DNA from: Rosa chinensis
Lineage: Eukaryota; Streptophyta; Magnoliopsida; Rosales; Rosaceae
Assembly: GCF_002994745.2 (NCBI RefSeq)
Contig: NC_037094.1
Location: forward strand, 63,520,639-63,584,638
DNA length: 64,000 nt
Direction: 5' to 3'
Below are positions 1 to 10,596 of this stretch, one piece after another. Positions within the stretch are counted from its first letter, which is position 1. Each line of letters opens with the position of its first letter. The notes below the pieces were generated by a model. That model was not told the DNA's origin. It saw only the letters and a list, made by a program, of their open reading frames with translations, and made no database searches. Position numbers and translations under genes: made by a program.

Positions 1-433
1 GCAAGAATACATTAAGAAATTTCAAAAATGATTTAATAGGAGAGAGAACATAATTGACAGATTCAAGGAACACAAAATTGTCAATATACAAAAGCTATTT
101 TGATTCTTCAATATGCAACGTGCGTTGAAAGTTCTTAGCAAGAACGAAGAAGTTTCATTTACCAGAAAAATACAAAGAAAGAAGAAGTTTCGTAAAAGAA
201 ATGATGGCAATTACTTGTACCAGAAAAGAATGATGGGAATATTCAAATTAAAGTTATTCTCTTTTCAGTAGTAAGCGTAAAAGAGAAACGAATGGGACCA
301 ATTAATTAAAAGATAAAAGCGTTAACCAAACTTTACAATTACAAACACAAAGGTTCTAGGGGTTTCTGGGTACATGTTCATAACAAGCATAAAATCATAT
401 TATAGTTACTATCAAAAACCAGAATAATGAATA
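1..433. other. unannotated AT-rich sequence
   Basis: I see no gene, terminal repeat or tandem array here. The short open frames have no recognisable domain. Confidence 0.5.
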
Positions 434-1660
434 ATGGTGCTGCAGAACTCACATGTTTTAAAGAAGATAAAGGACATAAAGGACTCAGTAGCAGAAGTGG
501 GCTCAACAAGCTACTATTTTCTGGAATGGGCTAGGGCGCTAGGCCTATTGCATAGCATACAATTCAGAGAAATCATGTTACTACTTTCACTCTTTCAGTT
601 TAAAGATCTTCATTTAGATCTTGGTCGAGAGAACTCATGTGATGATTACCAGAAACAAAAAAAAGATGTTACATGTGGTTTTCTACAACACAAGCTGCTG
701 TTATCCTACGCATTGTGTAAGTATATTGGGCTATTACCATTCAACACATGCTCTCCCAAGGCTACTAGGAGATCAGAAGTCGCAAAGGCTTAGGAGAATA
801 TTTTTCCTACCTTTCCGGTGACTCAAGGCTATAAAGGAAGATTGCAGAATCGGATCATCAAGAGGAAATCAAGGAAATCATGCTCACTGATCTTAAGATG
901 AAGGTGTATTTATTTCATATCATTTAACATGATTTAAATTGATTTGCATATCGAATAGATTGAACTGATATACTTATCTGCATTAAAAGGTTTTCGACAA
1001 GCATATCAGATAAAGATCGGATGTGCATAACAATAGGAAGATTTGATTTCAGTTTTAAACCCTTCACATACGTATCTTATTTTGTGGTGCTAAAAGAGAT
1101 TTGATTGAGGGGGAGTCTTGCTCCTCTATAAAAGGGTTTGAAACAGCATTTTACATGCAGAGTTTTATGATTGAGAATTTTAATTATGCTACATAGTCTG
1201 CACTAACTGTTTTACAAAACTCTCATTGTTTGTTTGTTTGATTGAGATTGATCATACTGCTTGTTCACTGCATTTATCACTTGCATATGTGATTAAGATC
1301 AGTGAGGCTTCAAGGCAAGATTGAATCTGAAGGCGTGTCCAGATTTCTTCATCTATACAGATTGTTTCATAGTTGTTTAGAATAGGACTTTTATAGTTGT
1401 GAGCAAGTTAGCATTGTTGCCAGTCAATGTGGTTGAGTTGAATATCACTACTTATGATCTGTAACAACCTTGATTCATATTGGATTTGATTCTCGTGTAG
1501 GTTATGTAAACAACCTCGCAGTGAAGTTTCCTCAGTGGAGAGGTTTACACTGCGTCAGCAATTCGTGTGCTATTTTATTTGTGTTGTTGCTTGTTTGAAT
1601 AACTGTCATTACTCAAACTCTATTAATTTTGTTCCATCCGGTAATTACACATTGAAAATT
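434..1660 (+). other. possible eroded LTR or promoter-like sequence
   Basis: There is no convincing coding sequence. A good TATA motif (CTATAAAAG, about 1126-1134) follows a G-rich stretch, and long T/G-rich sequence without ORFs follows it. That layout resembles the U3-R-U5 part of a plant LTR. I could not find matching TG...CA ends or a target duplication, so both the LTR call and its limits are weak. A host promoter or plain intergenic DNA are alternatives. Confidence 0.25.
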
Positions 1661-1808
1661 CTATGCTCCTTTGGTGTGTTTGGATGAAGGAAGAAAAGTT
1701 GGAATTTAAATAAAAAATGAGGATTTTATAATTTCTACACATGAATTACCCCGTTTGACATTCTAAGCTTGAAAATTATGAATTTCTCTGTACAAAGAAA
1801 TGAAAGAA

Positions 1809-1955
1809 TGTTGCAAGAAACTTAGATTTGGTGTGACTAGTCTACATAGGAATGAGATACCTTATGTAATAAGGAGAGTATATTTAATCATAGATTCCCT
1901 ATCTCTTTTTAGAATAAGATTCTTTATAATATTATGTAATCTTTATACTCTTAAC

Positions 1956-2006
<51 letters not shown>

Positions 2007-2065
2007 GCCCTATTATTGGTAAACAAACACACGATTTCTCTCTCAAATTCTCTTATTCTACAACA
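1809..2065 (+). repeat. 5' LTR of the copia element
   Basis: This LTR is about 257 bp against 224 bp for its partner. Much of the excess is a (TA)n run at about 1958-2003, which stands where the 3' LTR has a normal GTATATAAAGGG TATA box. The ends TGTTG...CAACA match the 3' LTR. Confidence 0.9.
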
Positions 2066-2917
2066 CGTTATCAGCGTGAGAGTACATCTTCCCTTGCTCC
2101 CCCTGCCGTGCATGGGCCGCCCCTGCGCTTCTGCGCCAACATCTCTACGCTCTCCCCGACGCCTCCTTTGACCCTGCATCTTTATTTGGTTCTCCGCGCA
2201 TCCTTAAAAGTGCATCTTGCTTATGCTAATTACATGCTTCTCCTAACTACTTTATGCAAGAAAAATCAAGCATCAATAACCCAATAAGTTTTTATAAAGG
2301 TTTCATGCTTTCCTCTTTTTCTTGCTTTTTGTACTCGGGGTTTCTAATATCCCTTGCCTATACCTATCTTTTTTTCTTGTGGCATACAAGTAGAACTGTG
2401 GGGGTTCCCGCTGCTCTAAACTCCTGTTCATCGAAACCTTGAACGATTTTTGTTCCCAATCATTATTGAAATATCATTGTTTCGGTTTAATCCAATTCCT
2501 TTAAATTCACATCTCTTGGTAGCACTTTCGCTCTAAAACTTATTTTATTATCTATTTTCATTGAAGTATTTTCTTTGCTCCAAAATACTAATATTGCCAC
2601 ATTCTATTAACATTGGTCATAACTCTTTTACAACTAACTCATCTAATTAAATGCGATGTCTAGGTAAGCTTCAGAAAAGGCTATGTACTTAAGTGAGTCT
2701 CATTCCACCTAAACCTCATTTCTCCATACCTAGTCATGGCTGATTGGAGTTACTGAAAGAATTGAGTGACGACCATTGTTTGAATTAGTTTAGATTAGAA
2801 ATTTTTGAGACTTTTGGTGTATTTGTTGGCTTATAGGAATGGTCTCTAGAGAAATATTACAACGTCTCGCGGATAGTGCGACTATGCACACTATTCTCCT
2901 AAATAGGCAACTATTTT

Positions 2918-5900
2918 TTGGAGATGTTGCCTACACACTCCACTGTAACCACTATGGTAGGGCCATCAAATCTTATCAAAGGCCGTGGAATGACCCAGTT
3001 TGTTTTGCCTAATGGCATCATATTTACCGTCACAGAGGCTCTCTACACTCCTCAAGTCAAAAGGACCCTTCTGAGCTTTAGGGATATTCGAGTCAATAGA
3101 TATCTTGCGGAAACGCATTGTGAAAATAAGAATGAATTCTTTTGCATCACCACTAATAATTGCGGCCGTAAATGCATCTTAGAGAAGGTTATGTGTCTCT
3201 CTAAGCGGGCTATATGCCACAACTATTTGAGCCATTGAATCCAATAATGTTATAAGAGATGATCTCTTAGATTCTGACACATATTGACTTTGGCACGATA
3301 GATTAGGTCATCCTGGTCGTGATATTATGATTCGTATACTTAATACTTTACACAGACATCCTTTCTTTTGAGCTACACAAATCAAGAATCTTAAGGCAAT
3401 TCCTCAAACCACAAAACGTGATTTCGTACTTCATTCGATGGCCGCCAAGACACTCAGTGCCGCCACCATTGTCACACTCCGCGGGCCACTTGCTTGCTCG
3501 GCCATGACTCTTCTTGGCCTGTTCATGCTTCTCGCGTCCCTTGCGGTGCCTTGGTCATGAATTATGCCTCTTTGGCCCAATCAACATCATCATCGGTTAT
3601 CGCCAAGGCCCTTAGCTCGAATTACAACCCTGTCCCTTAGGGAAATTAGGATTGTGACCGTCCTCTACATAAGATTCCATAGACTCCATCCCATTCTTAC
3701 AAAGAATCTAAGGGGAAATTTGTAGACCTATTCAACCAATTTGCAGACCATTTAGATATTTCATGGTGTTGGTTGACACATTGACATGCTGGTCACATGT
3801 CTCACTCTTGTCCACTCGCAATGCTGTTTATGCTATACTCATGGCCCAAATCATTCAATTACGGGCTCATCAACTGAATTATCCAATTAAGTTGATTTGA
3901 CTCGATAATTCTAGTGAGTTTACATCGAAAACTTTCAATGACTATTGTATGTCCAATAGGATTGACGTTGAACATCTAGTTCCCAATGTTCACATCCAAA
4001 ATGATCTCGCATAAGTTACCATTAAAAGATTACAAATGGTTGCTTGAAAGTTAATTATGCGCACCAACCTTCTAACTTTCACATGGGGCTATGCAATTTT
4101 GCACGCAGTTATGCTCATTCGTTTGTGGCTTATTGCCACCTAGCCTTTTTCTAGGTCATAGTTGGTATCTGCGTACGAGCTTGACATCTTGCACTTATGC
4201 ATATTTGGGTGTGCGGTTTATATGCCGATTGCACAACCATAATGTACCAAAATGGGTCCTCAATGAAGAGTGGGTATATATGTTGGAACTGATTCTCCTT
4301 CAATCATCTGCTACTTAGAACTCTTGACATGCAATCTTTTTACCACAATATTTGTAGATTGTTATTTTGATGAGACAGTCTTTTAGTCATTAACGGGATA
4401 AGAACATCAACATTCAACAAGAACAAAGTAAATTGTTGTTGTCTGTCCCCACTTTGTCTCATCTTGATTCCCGACCTGCATAGTCTGAAACGGAAGTGCG
4501 GCGAATTATCAATCTTCAAAACGTGGCAGATTCATTGCCCGATAGATTTTCTAATATTGCTAAAGTGACGAGATCACACATACCTACTGCAAACGTGCCT
4601 GCAAGGATAGATATCTCTATCACAAGATGTAGTGTAGCCCCGGGAAGAGCCGAGCATGATGTCACCACTGAAAATAGTGACGTGGTGGCCAATTAGGCCA
4701 TGGTTTTTGCGTGAGAGATATTTGGGTTTGATGGATTCTCGTCTAAGAAAAATGACAAATTTGGCACAAACTAATTCATTAAACATCGATGTTCATGATC
4801 CACCTCATGATAATATTTCGGATTACGGTTATGTCCAAGAGACATTGTTAGAAGACGCTTCAACGTTGGGAACCAATATATAGAAAATAAAGAGATCTCT
4901 ATTAATTACACTAGTGTACATGGAACGTGCAATCGAAATACGATTATCATTGATGATATATTCGATTACTTTGTTACGCACGATATCATTGATCCTAATA
5001 ATATCGAACCCCGCTTTGTTGATGAATGGCAACGCAGAGCAGATTGGCCTAAATGGAAAAATGCGATCCATGCTGAATTAGATTCACTAACGAAGAGGAA
5101 GATTTTCAAGCCAGTGATGCCGACATCTCCTAATGTAAAACCCATTGAACATAATTGGGTCTTCGTTAGCAAGCGTAATGAGAAAAACTAGGTCATAAGA
5201 TATAGAGCTCGACTCGTGGCACTAGGATTCTCTCCACGCCCTGGTATCGACTATGAGAAAACATATTCTCTCTTAATGGATGTTATAACCTTCAGATACC
5301 GTATCAGTTTAGTAGTTTTAAAAATATTGAATATGTAGCTTGTGGACGTGTTACTGCATATCTATATGGGGATCTAGAGATATGCAGTATCTAACTGCAA
5401 TAGGCATATTATTGTACTTAGCACAATACATAAGACCAGATATCTCATTCACAAAGAACTTGTTATCTATATCTAGCTTTGCTCCAACGCATTGCCATTG
5501 TACTGGTGTAAAGGTCATCTTACGATACCTAAGAGATACGATAGATATGTGCCTAAACTCTAAAGCTTTTCCAAATCAAAATTCGAGTGAAATTTTGATG
5601 GATTTTGCTAATGCCGGGTACCTATCTGACCCGCACAAAGTTGTTCCTAAACTGGTTATGTTTTTACAATGAAAAATACCACGATATCTTGGAGGTCTAC
5701 TAAACAGAACCTCGTTGCTGCTTCTTCAAATCATGTAGAGATTATTGCTATTCATGAGACAGTACGTGAATGTAAATGGCTTAGATCCATAGTTGCACAT
5801 ATTTGAAGTACATGTGGTTTGAAGTCAACCACAGATGAACCTACGTGCATATATGAGGATAATGCTGCTTCATTGAACAAATAAAGCAAGGTTTCATCAA

Positions 5901-6099
5901 AGATGACAACACCAAGCATATATCACCAAAATTCTTTTACAGTTAGCAACAACAAGTCCTCCTCAGAATCGAAGTGAAGCAAGTTCGATATGAGAATAAT
6001 GTGGCAGATTTATTCAATAAGTCATTGCCCAAATTCACATTAGCGAAACATGAGCATAGCATTGGTCTATACAAATTATTCGAGCTCCAAAGATTGTAA
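2918..6099 (+). pseudogene. copia gag-pol remnants, RT core deleted
   Basis: Translated segments match copia polyprotein in order. A protease-to-linker piece with an LPNG...ALYTPQ...LLS pattern lies at 2918-3100. A GAG-pre-integrase piece (HDRLGHPG) lies near 3290-3340. Integrase lies near 3740-4010 (DNSSEF, then FNDYC). An RT start lies near 5030-5340 (WPKWKNAIHAELDSL, RARLVALGF). RNase H-side sequence lies at 5380-5800 (YLAQYIRPDISF, then STKQN near 5698). The reading frame jumps from the AYLYGDLE motif near 5353-5376 straight to YLTAIG near 5383, so the catalytic RT core with its YVDD box has been lost. Stops and frameshifts are frequent. It is a fossil with no expected product. Confidence 0.85.
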
Positions 6100-6250
6100 A
6101 ATCAGGGGGAGGTTTGATGTCTACATGGTATGCTCGTTCTTATTTTCCCTTCCATCGAGATTGGTTTTGTGCCAAAGGGTTTTTGTTACTCGACAAAGTT
6201 TTTAACGAGGCAGTGTGAGAAGTGTCACATTTGGACGTCACAAGGGGGAG

Positions 6251-6474
6251 TGTTGTAGGAAACCTAGATTTGGTGTGACTAGCTAGTCCAAATAGAAATG
6301 AGATACCTTATGTAATAGGGAGAGTATATTTAATCATAGATTTCCTATGTCTTTGCGGAATAGGTTTCCTTGTAATATTATGTAATCTTTGCACTCTTGG
6401 CTGTGTATATAAAGGGTCTTATGATCAATGAAGAAACACTCAATTTTCCTCTCAAATTCTCTTATTCTACAACA
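6251..6474 (+). repeat. 3' LTR of the copia element
   Basis: The LTR starts TGTTGTAGGA right after the polypurine tract and ends TTCTACAACA. It keeps an intact TATA box (GTATATAAAGGG, about 6405-6416), which the 5' copy has lost to a (TA)n expansion. Confidence 0.9.
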
Positions 6475-6759
6475 AGGAATTGATTGTCCAAATTCCTCAT
6501 TTCAATTTTCATCAAAATAGGTGTCATTTCGAATTTCTTTGCAAAAGTTTACAAAACAAGTTTTTCTTTTCTTTTCTTTTTTGATATTTTAATTTATTTT
6601 AAAATTTCTTAAATTTTTACACATTCCAAATTGTAAATAGATATAACCAAACCATGGAAATTGCAGTTAATGGAATTTTAATTAATAATGGAGTTGTATA
6701 TCACATCATGTCAAAATTTCACAAGGGTTTATTATTGTCTCATCCAAACAGAGCGTTAG

Positions 6760-7296
6760 AGTATCGAAGTGAAATTTTGAAGTTAGAAATCGTTAAAATG
6801 CAAATTATTTGAAATGTGTTATACTTTATTAGCTAATCCAACGACTCTAGTCTCTATAATTTCAATACTTCATAACACTATAGTCCACAGACAACCCCTC
6901 TTATGCATGCCCTACCAAGTGATTATTGGGAATGCAATAAAGATTTGGAACCTCATTGTCTCACAAATATGGTCTTTGTTACGCTATCCCACGCCAAACT
7001 TAGTAAAGTTTATAGTGGTAGGTGTGACTTCTTATTTTAATAACATTAAGTTAGATTAGGTTGGTTACGCTGATCAAATCATTCATTATCATTGAATGAC
7101 CAGAGGATCACAAATTTGGAACCAAAAGAGCTAGAACTCCACGATCATGAAGGCTGCTGCCAATTTAATGGCGGATTCAGAGGCTGAGTGTTGGTAACTA
7201 CCCCATTCAATATTTTTCGGTAGCCAAAATAGTTTATCTTTTGCAAGGTTAGGGAGCAAAATATTGGTAGAAATGCTTTAAAAAGAATAGTACGAG
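6760..7296. other. intergenic, nothing recognised
   Basis: This is AT-rich sequence between the candidate MITE and the LINE target duplication. I see no conserved coding or repeat structure. Confidence 0.5.
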
Positions 7297-7318
7297 AAAC
7301 AAGAAACATGATAAGCCA

Positions 7319-7830
7319 ATTCTCTGACCAGTCTCTTCCTCCATGTAAAGTGGCGGAATGCCCCAAGCCCGGATCCAAAAGAATTGCCATCTCAGGTCAA
7401 TTCGAAGGAGATCCTCCCTGCCATCCGTGGCAGCAACAGCGAACAACGCTTTATCAAAGTGTCCGGGGCTACCCCATAACACTCTATTGCGGTCGTACTC
7501 ATGGGTGAACGAGAAAACTACTCTGTCACTCCCCCCTAGTACACACGCTGAGACCCTAGGCTTCTCTCCCACCTTCTTCTTCAGTGTCCACAACGCCCTC
7601 ATTGTGCCAATCAGCGCTTCCATACGATAGGGTTTATTAGTCAATAATCTCCCCACAATCAAGAACTTCTTCGGCTTCCACTGGTCCGGATCATCTGGCA
7701 GGATAATCTCTTGCGCCTCCTCCTCTGTCAGAATGAGCCTACGAACCAAACCTCCCAGTTCGTCCTCCATTGAGCAGAGAGCAGATCCAAAACCATGAAG
7801 CCCCACCTTCAACACACCAGCCCGACCCAC
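7319..7830 (-). pseudogene. LINE ORF1 fragment, DUF4283 domain
   Basis: The translation is a DUF4283 domain of the type found in ORF1 of plant L1 (Ta11-like) LINEs. It has an N-terminal LTEEEAQEIILP-like stretch, then WKPKKFLIVGRLLTNKPYR, then FSFTHEYDRNRVLWGSPGHFDKAL, and ends at a WGIPPLYMEEETGQRIG motif. After that the frame runs into the target duplication, so the CCHC knuckle that normally follows is missing. ORF1 proteins of this class bind element RNA. This truncated, inverted copy should be inert. Confidence 0.8.
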
Positions 7831-7983
7831 CTTGCTAGTTCATTTTCTATTGATGATGTTTGGTTAGATGAGACTCCTGCTATTATTCAGGATGTACTCT
7901 ACGAAGATTATTGTCACTGTTCTTCTGTAGCACGGGGTCCAGGTGTTATATCCCCCCAGTTGCAAATTCTACTATTAATATAA
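7825..7983 (+). pseudogene. LINE ORF2 C-terminal end
   Basis: The frame reads HLASSFSIDDVWLDETP and then IIQDVLYEDYCHCS. That is the tail that follows the RNase H domain of plant L1 ORF2. Only the last few dozen codons are present. It runs directly into a 3' UTR in the same orientation and is joined head-to-head with the inverted ORF1 piece. Confidence 0.65.
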
Positions 7984-8296
7984 TAAATGGAACCGGGCGT
8001 GGGGCTGAGTCTCCCAGCTAGACTGGGTTCCAAACCCTTTTTTTTTTTTTTTTTTAAAAGAAGCTAAAAACAAGAAACATGATAAGCCACATCGTCTTGC
8101 CCGACATGGAGAAAAGTTTTGTCTACCTTTGATCTTTACTGAAGTTATTCCTACCCAAATAGAAGCTAGAACTAATATATGAGTAATCAATCCTACATTT
8201 AAATTTAAAACCCTAGGAGAGTATTTCTCTCAACCTAGTCTTCTACAGCACCCTAGCCTCTGGCCTCTAGCCTCTTGCTATCACTTCCTCCTCTCC

Positions 8297-8530
8297 ATGG
8301 CCTCCATAGATGCTGTCACAGCAAGCTTTGCTACTCCTCTTACTCTCGCAAAGAGTGGTAGCGCCCCAGATCTGGGAAAGATCGATGGTGGTCTTGTGTG
8401 CAGGTCCTCCCAATCTTTTCTACTCGGCAAACCTTTGATCGAGGATGACAATGATGTGCCTCTTGTCACTCTGAAGAAGAAGAAGACGGGAAGTAAGAAC
8501 AAGAGCCAGCGTCCCAGTAACTGCAATTGA
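8297..8530 (+). pseudogene. internally deleted LINE ORF1 (77 codons)
   Basis: The first about 47 codons (MASIDAVTASFATPLTLAKS, then SSQSFLLGKPL) match the N-terminus of the ORF1 at 57866-57054 minus. Codons after 48 (IEDDNDVPLVTLKKKK) match the C-terminal end of the same element near 56700-56760. The DUF4283 domain and CCHC knuckle between them are gone, yet the junction stays in frame. What remains cannot work as a normal ORF1 protein. Confidence 0.65.
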
Positions 8531-8836
8531 AGGTTTGGTTTCTAGCCCGAGAGATAAGGGCAAAGGAAAGCCTATTTCCTGGTCCCTTGCCTACCACTAA
8601 AAATTGGGTCTTCTATTACTTTCTTCTTAGTTTACTTTAGTTGTACACCAATTGAGGTCTCTAGGCGACTAAGTTTACTTTTTAAAGAGGGGTTGATAGT
8701 GAGGACTTGATTTCTTGTTGTTTAGGCTCAATAAGTGAGCGTATGTGTTAACAGTGAGGGTCATCTGTTTTTTGCTTGATAGCTTATACGTGCCTTTTGG
8801 CCATGGATAAGTACTGAAGTTATTTATTTTCTGAAG

Positions 8837-10444
8837 AGAAAAATTCAGCTACCGTCTCCAAACTATTTTGCCATGGTCAATTTGATACCCGAACTCTCAA
8901 AAGTATCAATGATACCCAAAGACCTAAATTGATATCAACGTGATACTTTCGTCCAAAATTTCTGACGGCACCATCTGTTTGCTGACGTGGCAAGCACATG
9001 GGTCCCAAAAAAAAAAAGTGAAATGACCAATTTACCCTTCTTTTTTTTATAGAAAAATTCATCTACCTTCCCAAACTATTTTGCCAAAGCCAATTTGATA
9101 CCCGAACTCTCAAAAGTATCAATGTGATACCCAAATACCTAAATTGGTATCAACGTGATACTTCCGTTCAAAATTTTGACGGCGCCGTCTGTTTGCTGAC
9201 GTGGCAAGCACGTGGGTCCCAAAAAAAAGTGAAATGACTAATTTACCCTCTTTTTTTTTGTTAATTCATTTTTTTCCTTTTCTTTTCATTTCTTTTTCTT
9301 CCTTCTTCTTCTTCTGGGATTTTCTTCTTCTTCTTCTTAGGGTTTCGCGGCACCAAGCAGCTTGGGGCTGAAGCTCCTAATCGAACCCGATACCGGTCGA
9401 AGAACCTGCTGGTGCTGAGATGATCAACGACCGGTCGGCATAAATTGGGGTCGCCGAGTTGTTGAGCGAGACGAGGTGTTCAGCTGGAAGGTACCGTGAG
9501 AGAGTGGTCGTCGAGGCGGAGTACGTACGGTCTCTGAAGGGAAGGCTGTCCAGTTCTAGGGAAGCCATTTTAGCTATTCTTCTTCTTCTTCTTCTTCTCT
9601 CCTCCTCTCTCTCTCTCCTCTCCTTCTCCTCCGCCCAAACCATCACTAACGCTGCCGAGATCCTCTCCAATTCCTGCTACAAATCCATCTCCCTCGCACT
9701 CTTGTGGATTAACCACCTCCTCCCATCGCTTTCCCTGTCTGATCACTCAAGTCCCTCCCGTTCGGCGCCAAGATCGTTACCATGCTCGACGACTACTCTC
9801 TCACGGTACCTTCCAGCTGAACGCCTCGTCTCGTTCAACAACTCGGTGGCCCCAATTTACGCCGACGGGTTGTTGATCATCTCAGCACCAGTAGGTTCTT
9901 CGATCGGTATCGGGTTCGATTGGAAGCTTCAGCCCCAAGCTGCTTGGCGCCGCGAAACCCTTAGAAGAAGAAGAAGAAGGAAGAAAAAGAAATGAAAAGA
10001 AAAGGAAAAAAATGATTTAACAAAAAAAGAGAGGGTAAATTGGTTATTTCACTTTTTTTTTGGACCCACGTGCTTGCCACGTCAGCAAACAGACGGCGCC
10101 GTCAGAATTTTGGACGGAAGTATCACGTTGATACCAATTTAGGTATTTGGGTATCACATTGATACTTTTGAGAGTTCGGGTATCAAATTGGCTTTGGCAA
10201 AATAGTTTGGGGACGGTAGATGAATTTTTCTAAAAAAAGAAGAAGGGTAAATTGGTCATTTCACTTTTTTTGGGACCTATGTGCTTGCCACGTCAGCAAA
10301 CAGACGGCGCCGTCAGAAATTTTGGACGAAAGTATCACGTTGATACCAATTTAGGTCTTTGGGTATCACATTGATACTTTTGAGAGTTCGGGTATCAAAT
10401 TGGCCTTGGCAAAATAGTTTGGGGACAGTAGCTGGATTTTTCTC
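8837..10444. mobile_element. fold-back Mutator-like element carrying a FAS1 gene piece
   Basis: A perfect 9-bp target duplication (TTTTCTGAA at 8828-8836 and 10445-10453) is diagnostic of the Mutator superfamily. The ends GAGAAAAATTCAGCTACC and GAGAAAAATCCAGCTACT are inverted. Each arm is about 0.7 kb and starts with two tandem units of about 213 bp, so the terminal inverted repeat is itself duplicated (outer units 8837-9051 and 10231-10444, inner units 9052-9265 and 10018-10230). Only about 190 bp in the centre is outside the palindrome. No transposase is present. Confidence 0.92.
9579..9893 (+). pseudogene. captured FAS1-domain (fasciclin-like arabinogalactan) gene fragment
   Basis: The frame shows a leucine/serine-rich signal-peptide-like stretch ending FSSAQ, then TITNAAEILSNSCY, the usual start of a plant FAS1 domain. 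Another frame continues SLPFGAKIVTMLDDYSLTV, and a third SFNNSVAPIYADGLLIIS. These match successive blocks of FLA19/20/21-type proteins, which are secreted cell-wall or plasma-membrane glycoproteins. Two frameshifts break it. The second half also exists as an inverted copy in the left arm (about 9377-9577 minus). It is a transduplicated fragment inside the MULE, not a working gene. Confidence 0.7.
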
Positions 10445-10596
10445 TTTTCTGAAAATAAAAGTTAGAACTAAGCCAAACAAATACAACACTAACTACTTAT
10501 TAGGTGAGATATTGACATGATATGCATTTTTGCATCATAATACCAATCTCCTCATTTGAAGGCATAAATATATATATATATTTGTATCATATTTAC

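Larger units (their letters stand above)
1809..6474 (+). mobile_element. decayed Ty1/copia LTR retrotransposon
   Basis: Two similar direct LTRs (1809-2065 and 6251-6474) begin TGTTG and end CAACA. A candidate primer-binding site, CGTTATCAGCGTGAG, follows the first LTR. A polypurine tract, AAGGGGGAG, abuts the second. The flanking five bases are AAGAA and AGGAA, a one-mismatch target duplication. Pol remnants appear in copia order: protease, GAG-pre-integrase, integrase, RT, RNase H. All are broken by stops and frameshifts, so the element is not autonomous. Confidence 0.9.
1672..6758. mobile_element. candidate hairpin MITE interrupted by a copia element
   Basis: The left flank holds TGTGTTTGGATGA near 1677-1689. 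The right flank holds its inverted form, CTCATCCAAACAGAG, near 6739-6753. Between these ends and the copia element, further segments are roughly complementary (ATGAGGA-rich on the left, TCCTCATTT-rich on the right). With the copia element removed, a short AT-rich hairpin element of about 420 bp remains. No target duplication was found, so the ends are approximate. Confidence 0.35.
7319..8068. mobile_element. LINE (L1-type) with inverted 5' part
   Basis: A 22-bp direct repeat ending ACATGATAAGCCA flanks the element (7297-7318 and 8069-8090) and is taken as the target-site duplication. The right part (about 7825-8056, plus strand) is the end of L1 ORF2 plus a 3' UTR ending GGGTTCCAAACCC and a homopolymer run. 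The left part (7319-7830) is ORF1 in the opposite orientation. A 3' end in one orientation joined to an inverted upstream piece, inside one target duplication, is the classic product of twin priming. Confidence 0.75.
8176..10458 (+). mobile_element. short ORF1-only LINE, split by a MULE
   Basis: A 13-bp target duplication with one mismatch (AAGCTAGAACTAA at 8163-8175, AAGTTAGAACTAA at 10459-10471) flanks the copy. It holds a 5' leader, an ORF1 start, and a 3' UTR from about 8640 (TGTACACCAATTGAGG) that matches the 3' UTR of the minus-strand element at 56265-57994. The A-rich tail lies after the MULE, at about 10454-10460. No ORF2 is present. The MULE inserted in the last bases before the tail. 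Confidence 0.7.

Noticed and set aside
1943..2179. Frames over the (TA)n run with IYIYIY repeats
   Set aside because: They are translated microsatellite only.
9459..9995. 178-codon plus-strand open frame
   Set aside because: It lies across the loop and right arm of the fold-back MULE. Only its middle part is real (captured FAS1 sequence), and the rest is TIR sequence.
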